From: an uncultured Pelagibacteraceae bacterium
GTDB taxonomy: Bacteria > Pseudomonadota > Alphaproteobacteria > Pelagibacterales > Pelagibacteraceae
NCBI GenBank assembly: GCA_902574035.1
Contig: CACGMC010000002.1
Span: forward strand, 1-64,000
Direction of reading: 5' to 3'
DNA length: 64,000 bases
A program made the translations under genes and the position numbers. This document shows, piece after piece, positions 51,539-61,941 of this stretch. How positions within the stretch are numbered: the stretch's first letter is position 1; each line of letters begins with the position of its first letter. Below the pieces are notes generated by a model, which searched no databases, was not told where the DNA came from, and saw nothing but the letters and a program-made list of their open reading frames with translations.

Positions 51539-51997
51539 ATGGCTGGAAGTCTAAATAAAGTTCAATTAATAGGCAGATTAGGGGCAGATCCTGAGATTAA
51601 ACAAATGGTTAACGGTAAAAACGTCGCAAGATTAAGTATCGCTACAAGTCAATCATGGAAAGATAAAAATTCAGGGGAAAGAAAAGAAAAGACTGAATGG
51701 CACCGAATAGTAATTTTTAATGAAGGTCTTGTAGGAGTAGTTCAACAATATCTTAAAAAGGGAGCCAATGTTTATATAGAAGGACAATTAAGTACACGAA
51801 AATGGAAAGACGAAAGCACTGGTCAAGATAAGTATTCTACAGAGGTAATTTTACAAGGTTATAATTCGAATCTAACCATGCTTGATGGTAGGAATAAAGG
51901 TGAAAATACAAACTTAGTTTCAGAAAATAAAAGTTCGTTACCAGATGAGAATTTAAATCAAGACAAAAATGATTTAGACGACGAAATTCCATTTTAA
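51539..51997 (+). CDS. ssb: Single-stranded DNA-binding protein
   Basis: NKVQLIGRLGADPEIK, EWHRIVIF, C-terminal DDEIPF. Confidence 0.97.
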   Translation: MAGSLNKVQLIGRLGADPEIKQMVNGKNVARLSIATSQSWKDKNSGERKEKTEWHRIVIFNEGLVGVVQQYLKKGANVYIEGQLSTRKWKDESTGQDKYSTEVILQGYNSNLTMLDGRNKGENTNLVSENKSSLPDENLNQDKNDLDDEIPF

Positions 51998-52000
51998 TCT

Positions 52001-54574
52001 ATGGAAAAACAAAATATCAAACACAACAATAATTCAAAACCTATTTTAGTAAGAAATGAAATGAGTTCATCTTATCTTTCTTACGCGATGAGTGTAATTG
52101 TAAGTCGAGCGTTACCTGATGTAAGAGATGGCTTAAAACCTGTGCATAGAAGAATCATTTTTGCGATGTATAAAGGTGGGTATGATTGGTCAAAAAATTT
52201 TAGAAAATCAGCAAGAATCGTTGGTGATGTAATAGGTAAATACCATCCACATGGAGATCAAGCTGTTTATGATGCCTTGGTAAGGCTAGTACAAGATTTT
52301 TCTATGAGCTTACCTCTGCTTCAAGGTCAAGGAAATTTTGGTTCAATTGATGGCGATCCTCCAGCAGCAATGAGATATACAGAGACTAAATTAGGAAAAA
52401 TATCTCAATATTTAACAGAAGACTTAGAGAAAGATACAGTCTCTTTTAGAAATAACTACGATGAAACCGAAAAAGAGCCTACTGTTTTACCATCTCAGTA
52501 CCCTAATCTTTTAGTTAATGGAGCTGGTGGAATTGCTGTAGGGATGGCAACTAGTATTCCACCACATAATTTGGGAGAGGTAATTAATGCAACGAATGCT
52601 TTTATAGAAAATCAAAATATTACGATTGGGCAATTAATGAAATATGTTCCTGGGCCTGATTTTCCTACTGGAGGACTTATAATAGGAAAAGATTTTATAA
52701 AACAAGGTTACAATAAAGGAAGAGGGTCCTTTAAAATAAGAGGTGAAATTGAATTTGAAGAAAAGAAAAATGGAAGATCAATTTTAGTAATCAAGTCTAT
52801 TCCTTATCAAGTAAATAAATCCGTCTTGAATGAAAAAATTGCTCTGTTAGCTAGAGATAAAAAAATAGAAGGGATTAGTGATATACGAGATGAGTCGAAT
52901 AGAGAGGGCATTAGAATAGTTATCGAGTTGAGAAGAGGAGTTGAACCTGAAACTGTTAGAAGACAATTATATAAACTCACAAACATTGAAAGCTCTTTTG
53001 GTTTTAATTCATTAGCCCTTGTTGAAAATAAACCAAAGTTATTAAACCTAAAAGAATTTATTTCTGAATTTATTAAATTCAGAGAAACAACTGTACTTAA
53101 AAGAGTAAAATTTGATCTAAAAAAAGCGGAAAATAGAGCTCATATTTTGATAGGTTTAGCAACTGCTGTAGAAAACATTGATGCAATAATAAAGATAATT
53201 AAAAATTCAAAAAATAACGACGAAGCAAAAAAGAATTTGTTAAGTAAAAAATGGAAAATAAAAAAAAGTTCAAAACTAATTTCAATCGTTGAAAAGAAAA
53301 AAAATATCCAGTCTTATTCATTATCAAACGATCAAGTTTTAGCCATTTTAGAATTAAGATTACAAAAATTAACGGCTTTTGGTATATCTGAAATTGAAAC
53401 AGAAATAAACAAACTTGCAAAATTAATTATCGAATTAAATAAAATACTTAATTCTAAAAAAGAACTAAACAATTTAATAAAAAATGAATTGAATAATATT
53501 AAAGATAAATATGCCGTTCCAAGAAGAACAAAAATTATTGACGCTGTTTTAAATTACAATATAGAGGAGACTATTCAAAAAGAGTCAGTAGTCATTAATA
53601 TCACTAACAAAGGATATATTAAACGTAGCCCCCTTACATCCTTAAAAGCTCAAAAAAGAGGTGGAAAAGGAAAAACCGGAATAACAACAAGAGAGGAGGA
53701 TTTTGTTGTTCAAATTTTTACAGCGAATACACATACACCGATGCTTTTTTTTTCAACACAAGGTTTAGTTTATAAGATTAAAGCTTACAAAATACCTGAA
53801 GGCACCTCTGCATCAAAAGGTAAATCAATTTTTAATATTTTACCCCTTAAAAATCATCATTCAATTAGTTCAATTATGCCTCTTCCAGAGGATGAAAATG
53901 AATGGAAAAATTTAAAAATAATATTTGTTACATCTAAAGGGAACATAAGAAAAAACTCATTAGAAGATTTTATAAATATAAATGCCTCAGGTAAAATTGC
54001 TATGAAGCTATCTGAAGACGACAAAATTATAGGGGTAAAAATTTGCAAAGAAGATCAAGATATATTGTTGAGTACTAAATATGGGAAATGTATTAGATTT
54101 ATGTCAAAAAAATTGAGACTTTTTAAAGGAAGATCATCTAAAGGCATAAGAGGAATGCAACTAGCTGATGGTGATGAAATAATATCTTTATCGATACTTG
54201 ATAATAGTAAAATTGACAGTCAGAAAATTAACAAAGATCCAAAGATAAAAAAGGGTTTAGAAAAATATATTTTATCAGTATCAGAAAATGGTTATGGAAA
54301 ACGATCTTCTTATTTTGACTACAGAGTAACTAATAGAGGCGGAAAAGGAATTATTGGCATTATAAATTCTTCAAGAAATGGAAATATAGCTTGTTCTTTA
54401 GTTGTTGGGGAGGAAGATGAAATTATACTATCGACCGACAAAGGCAGTATTATGAGATGTGCAGTAAAAGAAATTAGAGTTGCAGGTAGGAATACTCAAG
54501 GTGTAAGAATTAAAAAGTTAAAAGGGGAAGAAAAGGTTGTCTCAGTAATTAAAATAGATGATAATATACAATAA
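52001..54574 (+). CDS. gyrA: DNA gyrase subunit A
   Basis: [44 protein letters not shown] GyrA box. Confidence 0.97.
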   Translation: MEKQNIKHNNNSKPILVRNEMSSSYLSYAMSVIVSRALPDVRDGLKPVHRRIIFAMYKGGYDWSKNFRKSARIVGDVIGKYHPHGDQAVYDALVRLVQDFSMSLPLLQGQGNFGSIDGDPPAAMRYTETKLGKISQYLTEDLEKDTVSFRNNYDETEKEPTVLPSQYPNLLVNGAGGIAVGMATSIPPHNLGEVINATNAFIENQNITIGQLMKYVPGPDFPTGGLIIGKDFIKQGYNKGRGSFKIRGEIEFEEKKNGRSILVIKSIPYQVNKSVLNEKIALLARDKKIEGISDIRDESNREGIRIVIELRRGVEPETVRRQLYKLTNIESSFGFNSLALVENKPKLLNLKEFISEFIKFRETTVLKRVKFDLKKAENRAHILIGLATAVENIDAIIKIIKNSKNNDEAKKNLLSKKWKIKKSSKLISIVEKKKNIQSYSLSNDQVLAILELRLQKLTAFGISEIETEINKLAKLIIELNKILNSKKELNNLIKNELNNIKDKYAVPRRTKIIDAVLNYNIEETIQKESVVINITNKGYIKRSPLTSLKAQKRGGKGKTGITTREEDFVVQIFTANTHTPMLFFSTQGLVYKIKAYKIPEGTSASKGKSIFNILPLKNHHSISSIMPLPEDENEWKNLKIIFVTSKGNIRKNSLEDFININASGKIAMKLSEDDKIIGVKICKEDQDILLSTKYGKCIRFMSKKLRLFKGRSSKGIRGMQLADGDEIISLSILDNSKIDSQKINKDPKIKKGLEKYILSVSENGYGKRSSYFDYRVTNRGGKGIIGIINSSRNGNIACSLVVGEEDEIILSTDKGSIMRCAVKEIRVAGRNTQGVRIKKLKGEEKVVSVIKIDDNIQ

Positions 54575-55068
54575 TGAAGAGCACAGCAATTTACCCAGGA
54601 ACATTTGACCCTTTAACTTATGGTCATATTGACTTAATAAAAAAATCACTTAAAATTTTTGATAGAGTTGTAGTTGCGGCTGCAGAAAATATAAATAAAG
54701 ACTATCTCTTCTCTATAGACGAAAGAGTTCAAATCATCAAAGACTCATTATTTAAAGATTTAAGATTAAACAAAAAAAAAATTTTAGTAATTCCGTTTAA
54801 TACTCTTACTATAAAACTTTGCAATCAATACAAAGCAAGTGTTATAATTAGAGGACTTAGGGCTGTATCAGATTTTGAATACGAGTTTCAATTAGCTGGA
54901 ATGAATAAAAAATTAAATGAAAAAATTGAGACAATATTCATGATGTCAGATGTTGAAAATCAGATAATCTCATCTAAACTAGTAAAAGAAATCGCTAAAT
55001 TAGATGGAAAAATTGATAAATTTTTAACTAAATCTATAGTAAAAAAACTTAAAGATAAACTAGAATGA
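54574..55068 (+). CDS. coaD: Phosphopantetheine adenylyltransferase
   Basis: AIYPGTFDPLTYGHIDLI, RGLRAVSDFEYEFQLAGMN; TAATG overlap with gyrA. Confidence 0.97.
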   Translation: MKSTAIYPGTFDPLTYGHIDLIKKSLKIFDRVVVAAAENINKDYLFSIDERVQIIKDSLFKDLRLNKKKILVIPFNTLTIKLCNQYKASVIIRGLRAVSDFEYEFQLAGMNKKLNEKIETIFMMSDVENQIISSKLVKEIAKLDGKIDKFLTKSIVKKLKDKLE

Positions 55069-55616
55069 AAAAGAAATATTTTTTTATATTAATTTTTTTT
55101 TTAATTTTTAATAAACTATACTCGGAGGATATTATGATAATGAAACTAAAAGATGGTGATGTAGAATTGGAACTGTATTCAGATATAGCTCCAAACCATG
55201 TTGAAAGATTTAAGACTCTAGCCGAAAAAGGGCTTTATGATGGAGTTGTATTTCACAGGGTGATAGACGGTTTTATGGCACAAAGTGGTGATGTAAAATT
55301 TGGAAACTCTAATTCTAAAAATTTTAATTTATCTTTAGCCGGTACCGGAGGTTCTGATATGCCAGATCTACAATCTGAATTTTCAGATATTCCACATGAT
55401 AGAGGTATTTTATCTGCAGCAAGGTCTGCAAATCCAAATAGTGCAAATAGTCAATTTTTTATTTGTTTTCAACCAGCCCCACATTTAGACAGACAGTACA
55501 CGGTGTTTGGAAAAGTAATAAAAGGGATGGAATTTATAGATAAAATTAAAAAAGGGGAAGGTCCAAATGGCTCAGTAAAGAGCCCTGACAAAATCATAAG
55601 TTTAAAGTTAAAATAA
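55065..55616 (+). CDS. Cyclophilin-type peptidyl-prolyl cis-trans isomerase with N-terminal signal peptide
   Basis: VVFHRVIDGFMAQSGD, ANSQFFICF; hydrophobic N-terminus; internal SD+ATG at 55134. Confidence 0.94.
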   Translation: MKKKYFFILIFFLIFNKLYSEDIMIMKLKDGDVELELYSDIAPNHVERFKTLAEKGLYDGVVFHRVIDGFMAQSGDVKFGNSNSKNFNLSLAGTGGSDMPDLQSEFSDIPHDRGILSAARSANPNSANSQFFICFQPAPHLDRQYTVFGKVIKGMEFIDKIKKGEGPNGSVKSPDKIISLKLK

Positions 55617-55622
55617 CTTTTG

Positions 55623-56738
55623 ATGAAAAAAAATGACTTTTCTTTTTATTTAATTTCAAAATTTAAAAAAGCTAGGTTAGGAAAAATAAGGACACCAAGA
55701 GGAAATATAGACACACCAGCATTTATGCCTGTTGGAACATTAGGTACTGTTAAAGGATTGTTTGTTGAGGATTTAAAAGATACAGGCTCTCAGATTATAT
55801 TAGGAAACACTTATCATCTAATGCTAAGACCGGGATCAAATATTTTAGATAATTTTAGTGGTTTACATAATTTTATGAATTGGAAAAAACCTATCCTAAC
55901 CGACTCTGGAGGTTTTCAAATAATGTCATTATCAAAATTAAATAATATTGATAAAGATATTGGCGCAACCTTTAGATCTCATCTTGATGGAAAAAAAATA
56001 ATTTTAAGTCCGGAAAAAAGCATTAAAATACAAAAATCAATTAATTCAGATATCTTGATGGTATTGGACGAATGTCCAAAATTGACTGAAGATAGAGATA
56101 AATTAAAAAAAGCAATAGATATTTCTACAAACTGGGCTAAAAGATCAAAAGTAGAATTTGGTAATAATAAGAAAAAAGCATTATTTGGTATTGTTCAGGG
56201 TGGTTTATATAAAGATTTAAGAATAGAAAGTTTACATAGATTAATCGATATAAATTTTGATGGATATGCAATTGGTGGGCTGGCAGTTGGTGAAACTCAA
56301 AATGAAATGTTTGAGACCGTTAAACATATTGCATCTTTAATGCCAGAAAATAAGCCAAGGTATTTAATGGGTGTTGGAACACCTTCTGATATATTAGGTG
56401 CAGTAAATGAAGGTGTAGACATGTTTGATTGTGTCATGCCTACTAGATCAGGTAGAACCGGATTAGCATTTACTTGGCAAGGTAAAATAAATCTTAAAAA
56501 TTCTATTTATAAAAACGATAAGTCTCCACTGGATGAAAATTGTACGCTTAGAAATTTAAATAAGTACTCAAAAAGTTATTTGAATCATTTAATAAAAACT
56601 AACGAATTATTAGCCTCTATGTTAATTTCGCTTCATAATGTTTATTTTTATCAAGAATTTATGCGTGAAATTAGAAAAAGTATTAAGAGTCGCACTTTCA
56701 CTAAATTTTATAACAAATATATTAAACTTTTTAATTAA
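55623..56738 (+). CDS. tgt: Queuine tRNA-ribosyltransferase
   Basis: ILGNTYHLMLRPG, LTDSGGFQIMSLS, DGYAIGGLAVGE; start preferably ATG 55623. Confidence 0.96.
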   Translation: MKKNDFSFYLISKFKKARLGKIRTPRGNIDTPAFMPVGTLGTVKGLFVEDLKDTGSQIILGNTYHLMLRPGSNILDNFSGLHNFMNWKKPILTDSGGFQIMSLSKLNNIDKDIGATFRSHLDGKKIILSPEKSIKIQKSINSDILMVLDECPKLTEDRDKLKKAIDISTNWAKRSKVEFGNNKKKALFGIVQGGLYKDLRIESLHRLIDINFDGYAIGGLAVGETQNEMFETVKHIASLMPENKPRYLMGVGTPSDILGAVNEGVDMFDCVMPTRSGRTGLAFTWQGKINLKNSIYKNDKSPLDENCTLRNLNKYSKSYLNHLIKTNELLASMLISLHNVYFYQEFMREIRKSIKSRTFTKFYNKYIKLFN

Positions 56739-56786
56739 TAAATTTCATTGAATTTTAAAGGATTTATATGTAAAAGAAATTTCTTT

Positions 56787-56862
56787 GGGCCCTTAGCTCA
56801 GTTGGTAGAGCACCTCCCTTTTAAGGAGGGTGTCGATGGTTCGAGTCCATCAGGGCTCACCA
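56787..56862 (+). tRNA. tRNA-Lys (TTT)
   Basis: GGGCCCTTAGCTCAG...CCTCC CTTTTAA GGAGG...AGGGCTCACCA; encoded CCA. Confidence 0.96.
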
Positions 56863-56870
56863 AATCAGCG

Positions 56871-57716
56871 TCAAGTTGATATTGGTGGATATTTTATAAT
56901 GACTTCTCTGATCCAGTTTTCTAAATTTTCTATCCTTTTTTGACTAGAGGGATGAGTGCTTAAAAATACGGGTGGTTCCTTGCCTTTATTTTTTGCAGCC
57001 ATTCTTTCCCACAATTTGACTGACTCTCTAATGTCATATCCAGATAAAGATGAAAAAATTAATCCTAAATAGTCAGCTTCAGTTTCTTGCTTTCTTCCAA
57101 AAGGGTTCATTATACCTAATTGGAAAATATCTAAGCCAGTATTTTGACCAACTGTATTACGTGTTCTATTTATCGCTCCCCCTAAAAAAACATCTGCAAC
57201 TTGTGTTCCAATATTAATTGTCATTGCTTGACTTGCTCTTTCAACTGAATGTCTAGCAACAGCGTGAGCTATTTCATGACCCATTACAATAGAGAGAGCA
57301 TCAGTGTTTTTTGTTACATTTAGCAATCCGGTGTAAACTGCAATTTTTCCACCAGGCATACACCAGGCATTCACAACTTTATCGTTATCTACTAGAACAT
57401 AATCCCAACCAAAAGTAGCGGTGGGATCTTTTTTACCTTGATTTTTAAAAAAAGCAGTAACAGACTTTTCTATTCGTCTGCCAATTTCCTTTATTTCTTT
57501 CAGCTGACTACCTTTTGTAATTAATTTTGCTTTATTTTTAAATTGAGAATACGCTTGTGCAGCTTGTCGATTAATAGTTGTTTCAGGTATGAGACTTAGT
57601 TGTTTACGTTCAGTTATAGGAACAGTTGCACATGAAGGCATTAATAAAGAGCAACACCCACATCCAAATAAGCCAAGAAATTTTCTTCTATTTATGATAT
57701 ATTTCATCAGATTCAT
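56871..57716 (-). CDS. M48 family metalloprotease with twin-Arg-like lipoprotein signal
   Basis: HEIAHAVARHSVERAS zinc motif, ETEADYLGL; N-terminal NRRKFLGLFGCGCCSLLMPSC. Confidence 0.92.
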   Translation of the reverse strand: MNLMKYIINRRKFLGLFGCGCCSLLMPSCATVPITERKQLSLIPETTINRQAAQAYSQFKNKAKLITKGSQLKEIKEIGRRIEKSVTAFFKNQGKKDPTATFGWDYVLVDNDKVVNAWCMPGGKIAVYTGLLNVTKNTDALSIVMGHEIAHAVARHSVERASQAMTINIGTQVADVFLGGAINRTRNTVGQNTGLDIFQLGIMNPFGRKQETEADYLGLIFSSLSGYDIRESVKLWERMAAKNKGKEPPVFLSTHPSSQKRIENLENWIREVIIKYPPIST

Positions 57717-57792
57717 GATTTTAAATAATAAATTACTAATTGCAATTTTTATATTAATAATAATTTTTATAATATACTCAAGCTATAACTAA
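57715..57792 (+). CDS. Candidate 25-aa single-TM micropeptide MILNNKLLIAIFILIIIFIIYSSYN
   Basis: Hydrophobic; its stop overlaps the DUF502 start (TAATG); not independently listed in ORF track. Confidence 0.4.
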   Translation: MILNNKLLIAIFILIIIFIIYSSYN

Positions 57793-58406
57793 TGTCAGAA
57801 ACACGAAAAAAAAGGTCAATTTTGTCTAGATTAAGAAACTATTTCTTTGCTGGTGCAGTAGTTCTTATACCAATAGGAATAACGCTTTACTTATCTTTAT
57901 TTATAATAAAAGTATCTACGAAAATACTTCCTAAAGAATTAAATCCAAATAGTTATTTACCTTTTGAAATACCAGGTGTTGAAATTATAATTGCGGTATT
58001 TTTAATAACTTTTATTGGATGGCTATCCTTATCCTTTTTAGGAAAAAAAATTATTGAGTTAATTAATAGAATTTTAAAAAGAATACCCATTTTAAGAACA
58101 ATCTATTCTGCAATAAATCAAATGACCGAAAGTTTGACTAAGAGTGACAATAAACAAAAAAGTGTTGTTTTGCTTGAATACCCAAAGAAAGATGTATGGG
58201 CAGTGGGTTTTGCAACTAAGGAAAATAAGGGTATTATAAATGATAAAATTGGAAATGAACTTGTAAATGTTTTCGTTCCCACAACTCCTAACCCAACAAG
58301 TGGTTTCTTATTAATGGTGCCTAAAAAAAATCTTATATTTTTAGATATTAGTTTTGAACAAGCATCAAAATTTATTGTATCAGCAGGCACCTCTGATATC
58401 GATTAA
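57792..58406 (+). CDS. DUF502 family membrane protein
   Basis: FFAGAVVLIPIGITLYLSLFI, RIPILRTIYSAINQ, VFVPTTPNPTSGFLLMVP. Confidence 0.93.
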   Translation: MSETRKKRSILSRLRNYFFAGAVVLIPIGITLYLSLFIIKVSTKILPKELNPNSYLPFEIPGVEIIIAVFLITFIGWLSLSFLGKKIIELINRILKRIPILRTIYSAINQMTESLTKSDNKQKSVVLLEYPKKDVWAVGFATKENKGIINDKIGNELVNVFVPTTPNPTSGFLLMVPKKNLIFLDISFEQASKFIVSAGTSDID

Positions 58407-60478
58407 TCATTTTTTGTGTATATAATTTCCGCTCTATCATGTAACTTAACTAAGAAATCAAACTTGTCTATGTTTTCATTTTCTATTTTTTTTATGTAAT
58501 TTTCAGCATAATCGAAAAGATCACCATGTTTTACTGGATCTGCAATTTTAAAAAATTTTTCACCGCTTTGTTGATAACCAATTATATCCCCAAAACCTCT
58601 CATTTTCATATCTTCTTCCGCAATAAAAAATCCATCACTTGATTTTTTTAAAATTTTAATTCTTTGAATGCTGTTTTTTGATAAATTGTCTTTGAATAAT
58701 AGTACGCATTTTCCTTGTTTGTGTCCTCTACCAACTCTTCCACGCAACTGATGTAATTGAGCTAAACCAAACTTATTTGCATTTTCAATAATTATTAAAT
58801 TAGCATCTGGAAAATCAATTCCAACTTCTATTACAGTTGTAGAAACTAATAATTTTGTTTTTTTTTGTAAAAACTTTTCTAATACTAAATCTTTTTCATT
58901 TTGTTTTAATTCACCATGTAAAATACTTGTTTCATTGGGAAATTTTTTTTTCAACCATTCAAATCTCATTTTTACTGATGAATAATCTAAAATTTGCGAG
59001 TCTTGAATCAAAGGGCATACCCAAAAAACTTGATTATTTTCAGAAAAATTTTTTTTTATTATTTTGATTAAGTCGTTAATTTTTTTTTCTGGTTTAGAAT
59101 AAGTTAATATAGGAAGTCTGTTTTTAGGTTTCTCAGTTAATCTTGAAACATCCATATCTCCATAAATTGTAAGCATCATTGTTCTAGGTATTGGAGTGGC
59201 CGACATTAATAAAACATCACAATTTTTTCCACCTTTTTCGGCAAATGACATTCTTTGTTTTACACCGAACTTATGTTGTTCATCAATTACGATATATCCA
59301 AGGTTTTTAAAATCAATTTTTTTTTGAAATAGAGCATGAGTTCCGATTAATAGATCGATTTTACCATTTTTTAAATCCTCAAGTATTTTTTTTCTTATTT
59401 TTGTTTCTGTTTTTCCAGTTAAAAGCTCTATCTTTATTTTTGTTCTATCAAACATTTTTTTGGCTAAGTTGTAATGTTGTTTTGCTAGTATAGCTGTTGG
59501 TGCCATCAAAGCTGATTGACAACCAAATTCTAATACATTTGCTACCGTCATAAATGAAACAATAGTCTTTCCAGATCCTACGTCTCCCTGAAGTAAGCGA
59601 AACATTTTTTTATTTGATCTCAAATCTTCGTTAATTTCATATATTATTTTTTCTTGATTTTTTGTTAATTTAAATTCTAGATTATTGAGTATTTTTTTAC
59701 CTAAAGAGTTATTAAATAACTTATTTTCTTTTTTTGAGTCTTTAAACTTTCTTCTATTTTTTGAAAGCACTATTAAATTTGATAAAATTTCATCTAAAGC
59801 CAATCTTCTTACATATTTATTGCCAACATTATCTTTATTTTCAAAATTATGAATTTTTAAAAGGGACTCATTCCAAGATTTAAATCCAAACTTTTCCAAT
59901 ATTTCTTTATCATACCACTCATCTAATTTTGGTAAGTTATTAATAACTTTTTCAATAATTTTTCTATAAGATTTTTCATTTATTCCCTCGGTTAAAGAAT
60001 ATTTTGGTATATTTTTTTTTATGTAATCTATTTTATCTAAAGAAGTTATATAACTTGGATTTGTTATTTGATATTTTGATTTATAAAAATTAATTTTTCC
60101 ACTAATTATGACCCATTTATTTAAAGGTAAGACAGCCCTAATATAGCCCTCTCTACTATTAAAGAAAACAATATCTATTTTGCCAAATTCATCTTGACAT
60201 ATAACTTTGTTTGGTAAATTTCTAACTCTTGGAAAATTATATTTTATGACCTTAACTTTGATAGTTTGTATTTTTCCTGCTTCTAATTTGTCAAGAGTGG
60301 TCATATTTGATCTATCTGTCGATGAATATGGAAAATGCCACAATAAATCGTTAATTTTTTCAATTCTTTTATTTTTTAAATACTTACTGAGTTTTGGACC
60401 TACACCTTTTAAAAAAGAAATATTCTTAAAAAGATCATCTTTATTTTTAAAAATAGTCATAGTTAATATATAATACAT
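58403..60478 (-). CDS. recG: ATP-dependent DNA helicase RecG
   Basis: LLQGDVGSGKTIVS, VIDEQHKFGVKQR, MSATPIPRT, QLRGRVGRG. Confidence 0.97.
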   Translation of the reverse strand: MYYILTMTIFKNKDDLFKNISFLKGVGPKLSKYLKNKRIEKINDLLWHFPYSSTDRSNMTTLDKLEAGKIQTIKVKVIKYNFPRVRNLPNKVICQDEFGKIDIVFFNSREGYIRAVLPLNKWVIISGKINFYKSKYQITNPSYITSLDKIDYIKKNIPKYSLTEGINEKSYRKIIEKVINNLPKLDEWYDKEILEKFGFKSWNESLLKIHNFENKDNVGNKYVRRLALDEILSNLIVLSKNRRKFKDSKKENKLFNNSLGKKILNNLEFKLTKNQEKIIYEINEDLRSNKKMFRLLQGDVGSGKTIVSFMTVANVLEFGCQSALMAPTAILAKQHYNLAKKMFDRTKIKIELLTGKTETKIRKKILEDLKNGKIDLLIGTHALFQKKIDFKNLGYIVIDEQHKFGVKQRMSFAEKGGKNCDVLLMSATPIPRTMMLTIYGDMDVSRLTEKPKNRLPILTYSKPEKKINDLIKIIKKNFSENNQVFWVCPLIQDSQILDYSSVKMRFEWLKKKFPNETSILHGELKQNEKDLVLEKFLQKKTKLLVSTTVIEVGIDFPDANLIIIENANKFGLAQLHQLRGRVGRGHKQGKCVLLFKDNLSKNSIQRIKILKKSSDGFFIAEEDMKMRGFGDIIGYQQSGEKFFKIADPVKHGDLFDYAENYIKKIENENIDKFDFLVKLHDRAEIIYTKND

Positions 60479-60485
60479 TAATTAA

Positions 60486-60740
60486 ATGATTGAATTAGAA
60501 ACTTTAAAAAAAAAAATAATTTATAGAGCAAATTATCGCGGTACCAAGGAGATGGACATACTGCTTAGTAAATTTGTTGATAATTATATTAACAAACTTT
60601 CCAAAGAAGAACTCGAGGATCTGTTTGACTTCTTAAACATGGAAGATGAGACTATATATAATTTTTACCAAACTAAAAAAATAAATAATAAAATTAAAAA
60701 AAATAAAATAGCAGAAATTTTCAGCAAATTTAAAATATAA
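60486..60740 (+). CDS. sdhE: FAD assembly factor SdhE
   Basis: RANYRGTKEMDILLSKFVDNY (RGxxE motif), 84 aa. Confidence 0.9.
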   Translation: MIELETLKKKIIYRANYRGTKEMDILLSKFVDNYINKLSKEELEDLFDFLNMEDETIYNFYQTKKINNKIKKNKIAEIFSKFKI

Positions 60741-60830
60741 TGGCGGAGAGGGTGGGATTCGAACCCACGAACGAGTTGCCCCGTTGCTGGTTTTCAAGAC
60801 CAGTGCTTTCAACCGCTCAGCCACCTCTCC
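60741..60830 (-). tRNA. tRNA-Ser (TGA)
   Basis: Class II tRNA with long variable arm; reverse complement GGAGAGGTGGCTGAG...CTGGT CTTGAAA ACCAG...CCTCTCCGCCA; encoded CCA. Confidence 0.96.
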
Positions 60831-60921
60831 ATATTGAGAAACGTAACAAACTAATACTATTATTAAGAAAAAATAACAATAATCTTATTTATTTTGGAAT
60901 ACTGGTTTAAATAAATATTTT

Positions 60922-61941
60922 ATGATAACTAACAAAATGGCTAAATTCTTAATTAAAATAATTTTTTTATTTAACTTTTTACTATTATCAAACCAAATTT
61001 ATGCTTCGGAACATAACTTTGAAACTTGGTTAGATAGCTTTAAAAAAGTTGCTATAAGCGAAGGTGTTTCAGAAAATACTGTAAATGACGTTCTAAAAAA
61101 TATTAAATTTCTTCCTAAGGTTATTGAATATGATAGATATCAACCAGAATTTTATGAGGACACTCATACCTATATAAATAAAAGGGCAAATAATAAAAAA
61201 GTTAAAAAAGGTTTGATATTATACTCAAAAGAAAAAAAACTTATTAACAAAATTGAAAGTGTTTTTTTGGTAGAAAAAGAATTACTTTTAGCTTTAATGG
61301 GTATTGAAACCAATTTTGGAAAGTACCTAGGAAAAATGGATATTTTATCTTCATTAGCTACTTTAAGTTTTGATAAAAGAAGGAGTGCTTTTTTTACCAA
61401 TGAATTATTAACTTTGTTAAAACTAATTGATAATGAAATAATTGATAAAAGTATTTTGTTTGGATCGTGGGCGGGTGCTTTTGGAAATTTTCAATTTATG
61501 CCATCAACAATTAAAAGCTATGCAATAGATTATAATAATAATTCTAATATTGAATTAAAAAAAATTGATGACTCATTCGCCTCAGCAGCAAATTATATTA
61601 ATAAAATTGGTTGGCAAACTAATGCACCATGTTTTGTTAAAGTTGAACTTAAAGAAAAAGTTCCAATAAAATATTTAAATACCTCAGCTAGAAAATTAAA
61701 AAATAAAAAAAAAGTTAGATATTTTAAAAAATATTTAAAAACACCTGAAAGTTACTCGACCTATGACAATATGTTAGCAGCGATAATTACTCCAGATAAA
61801 GATATTATACCAGGATCAAATACTTTAAAACCTGCATACTTGGTTTTTAATAATTATGAATTAATTTTAAAATGGAATAGATCATTGAGATTTGCTTTAG
61901 CTGTTTGCACACTTAAGGATAAATTTAAAAATGAAATTTAA
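60922..61941 (+). CDS. Lytic murein transglycosylase (MltB family)
   Basis: LALMGIETNFGKYLG, GSWAGAFGNFQFMPSTIKSYAIDY. Confidence 0.94.
   Translation: MITNKMAKFLIKIIFLFNFLLLSNQIYASEHNFETWLDSFKKVAISEGVSENTVNDVLKNIKFLPKVIEYDRYQPEFYEDTHTYINKRANNKKVKKGLILYSKEKKLINKIESVFLVEKELLLALMGIETNFGKYLGKMDILSSLATLSFDKRRSAFFTNELLTLLKLIDNEIIDKSILFGSWAGAFGNFQFMPSTIKSYAIDYNNNSNIELKKIDDSFASAANYINKIGWQTNAPCFVKVELKEKVPIKYLNTSARKLKNKKKVRYFKKYLKTPESYSTYDNMLAAIITPDKDIIPGSNTLKPAYLVFNNYELILKWNRSLRFALAVCTLKDKFKNEI

Noticed and set aside
57589-57792. 67-aa ORF as listed
   Set aside because: First part is antisense to the M48 gene; only the last 25 codons are considered as a candidate micropeptide.
60633-60824. 63-aa minus ORF
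   Set aside because: Overlaps tRNA-Ser (its RLKALVLKTSNGATRSWVRIPPSPP stretch is translated tRNA sequence).
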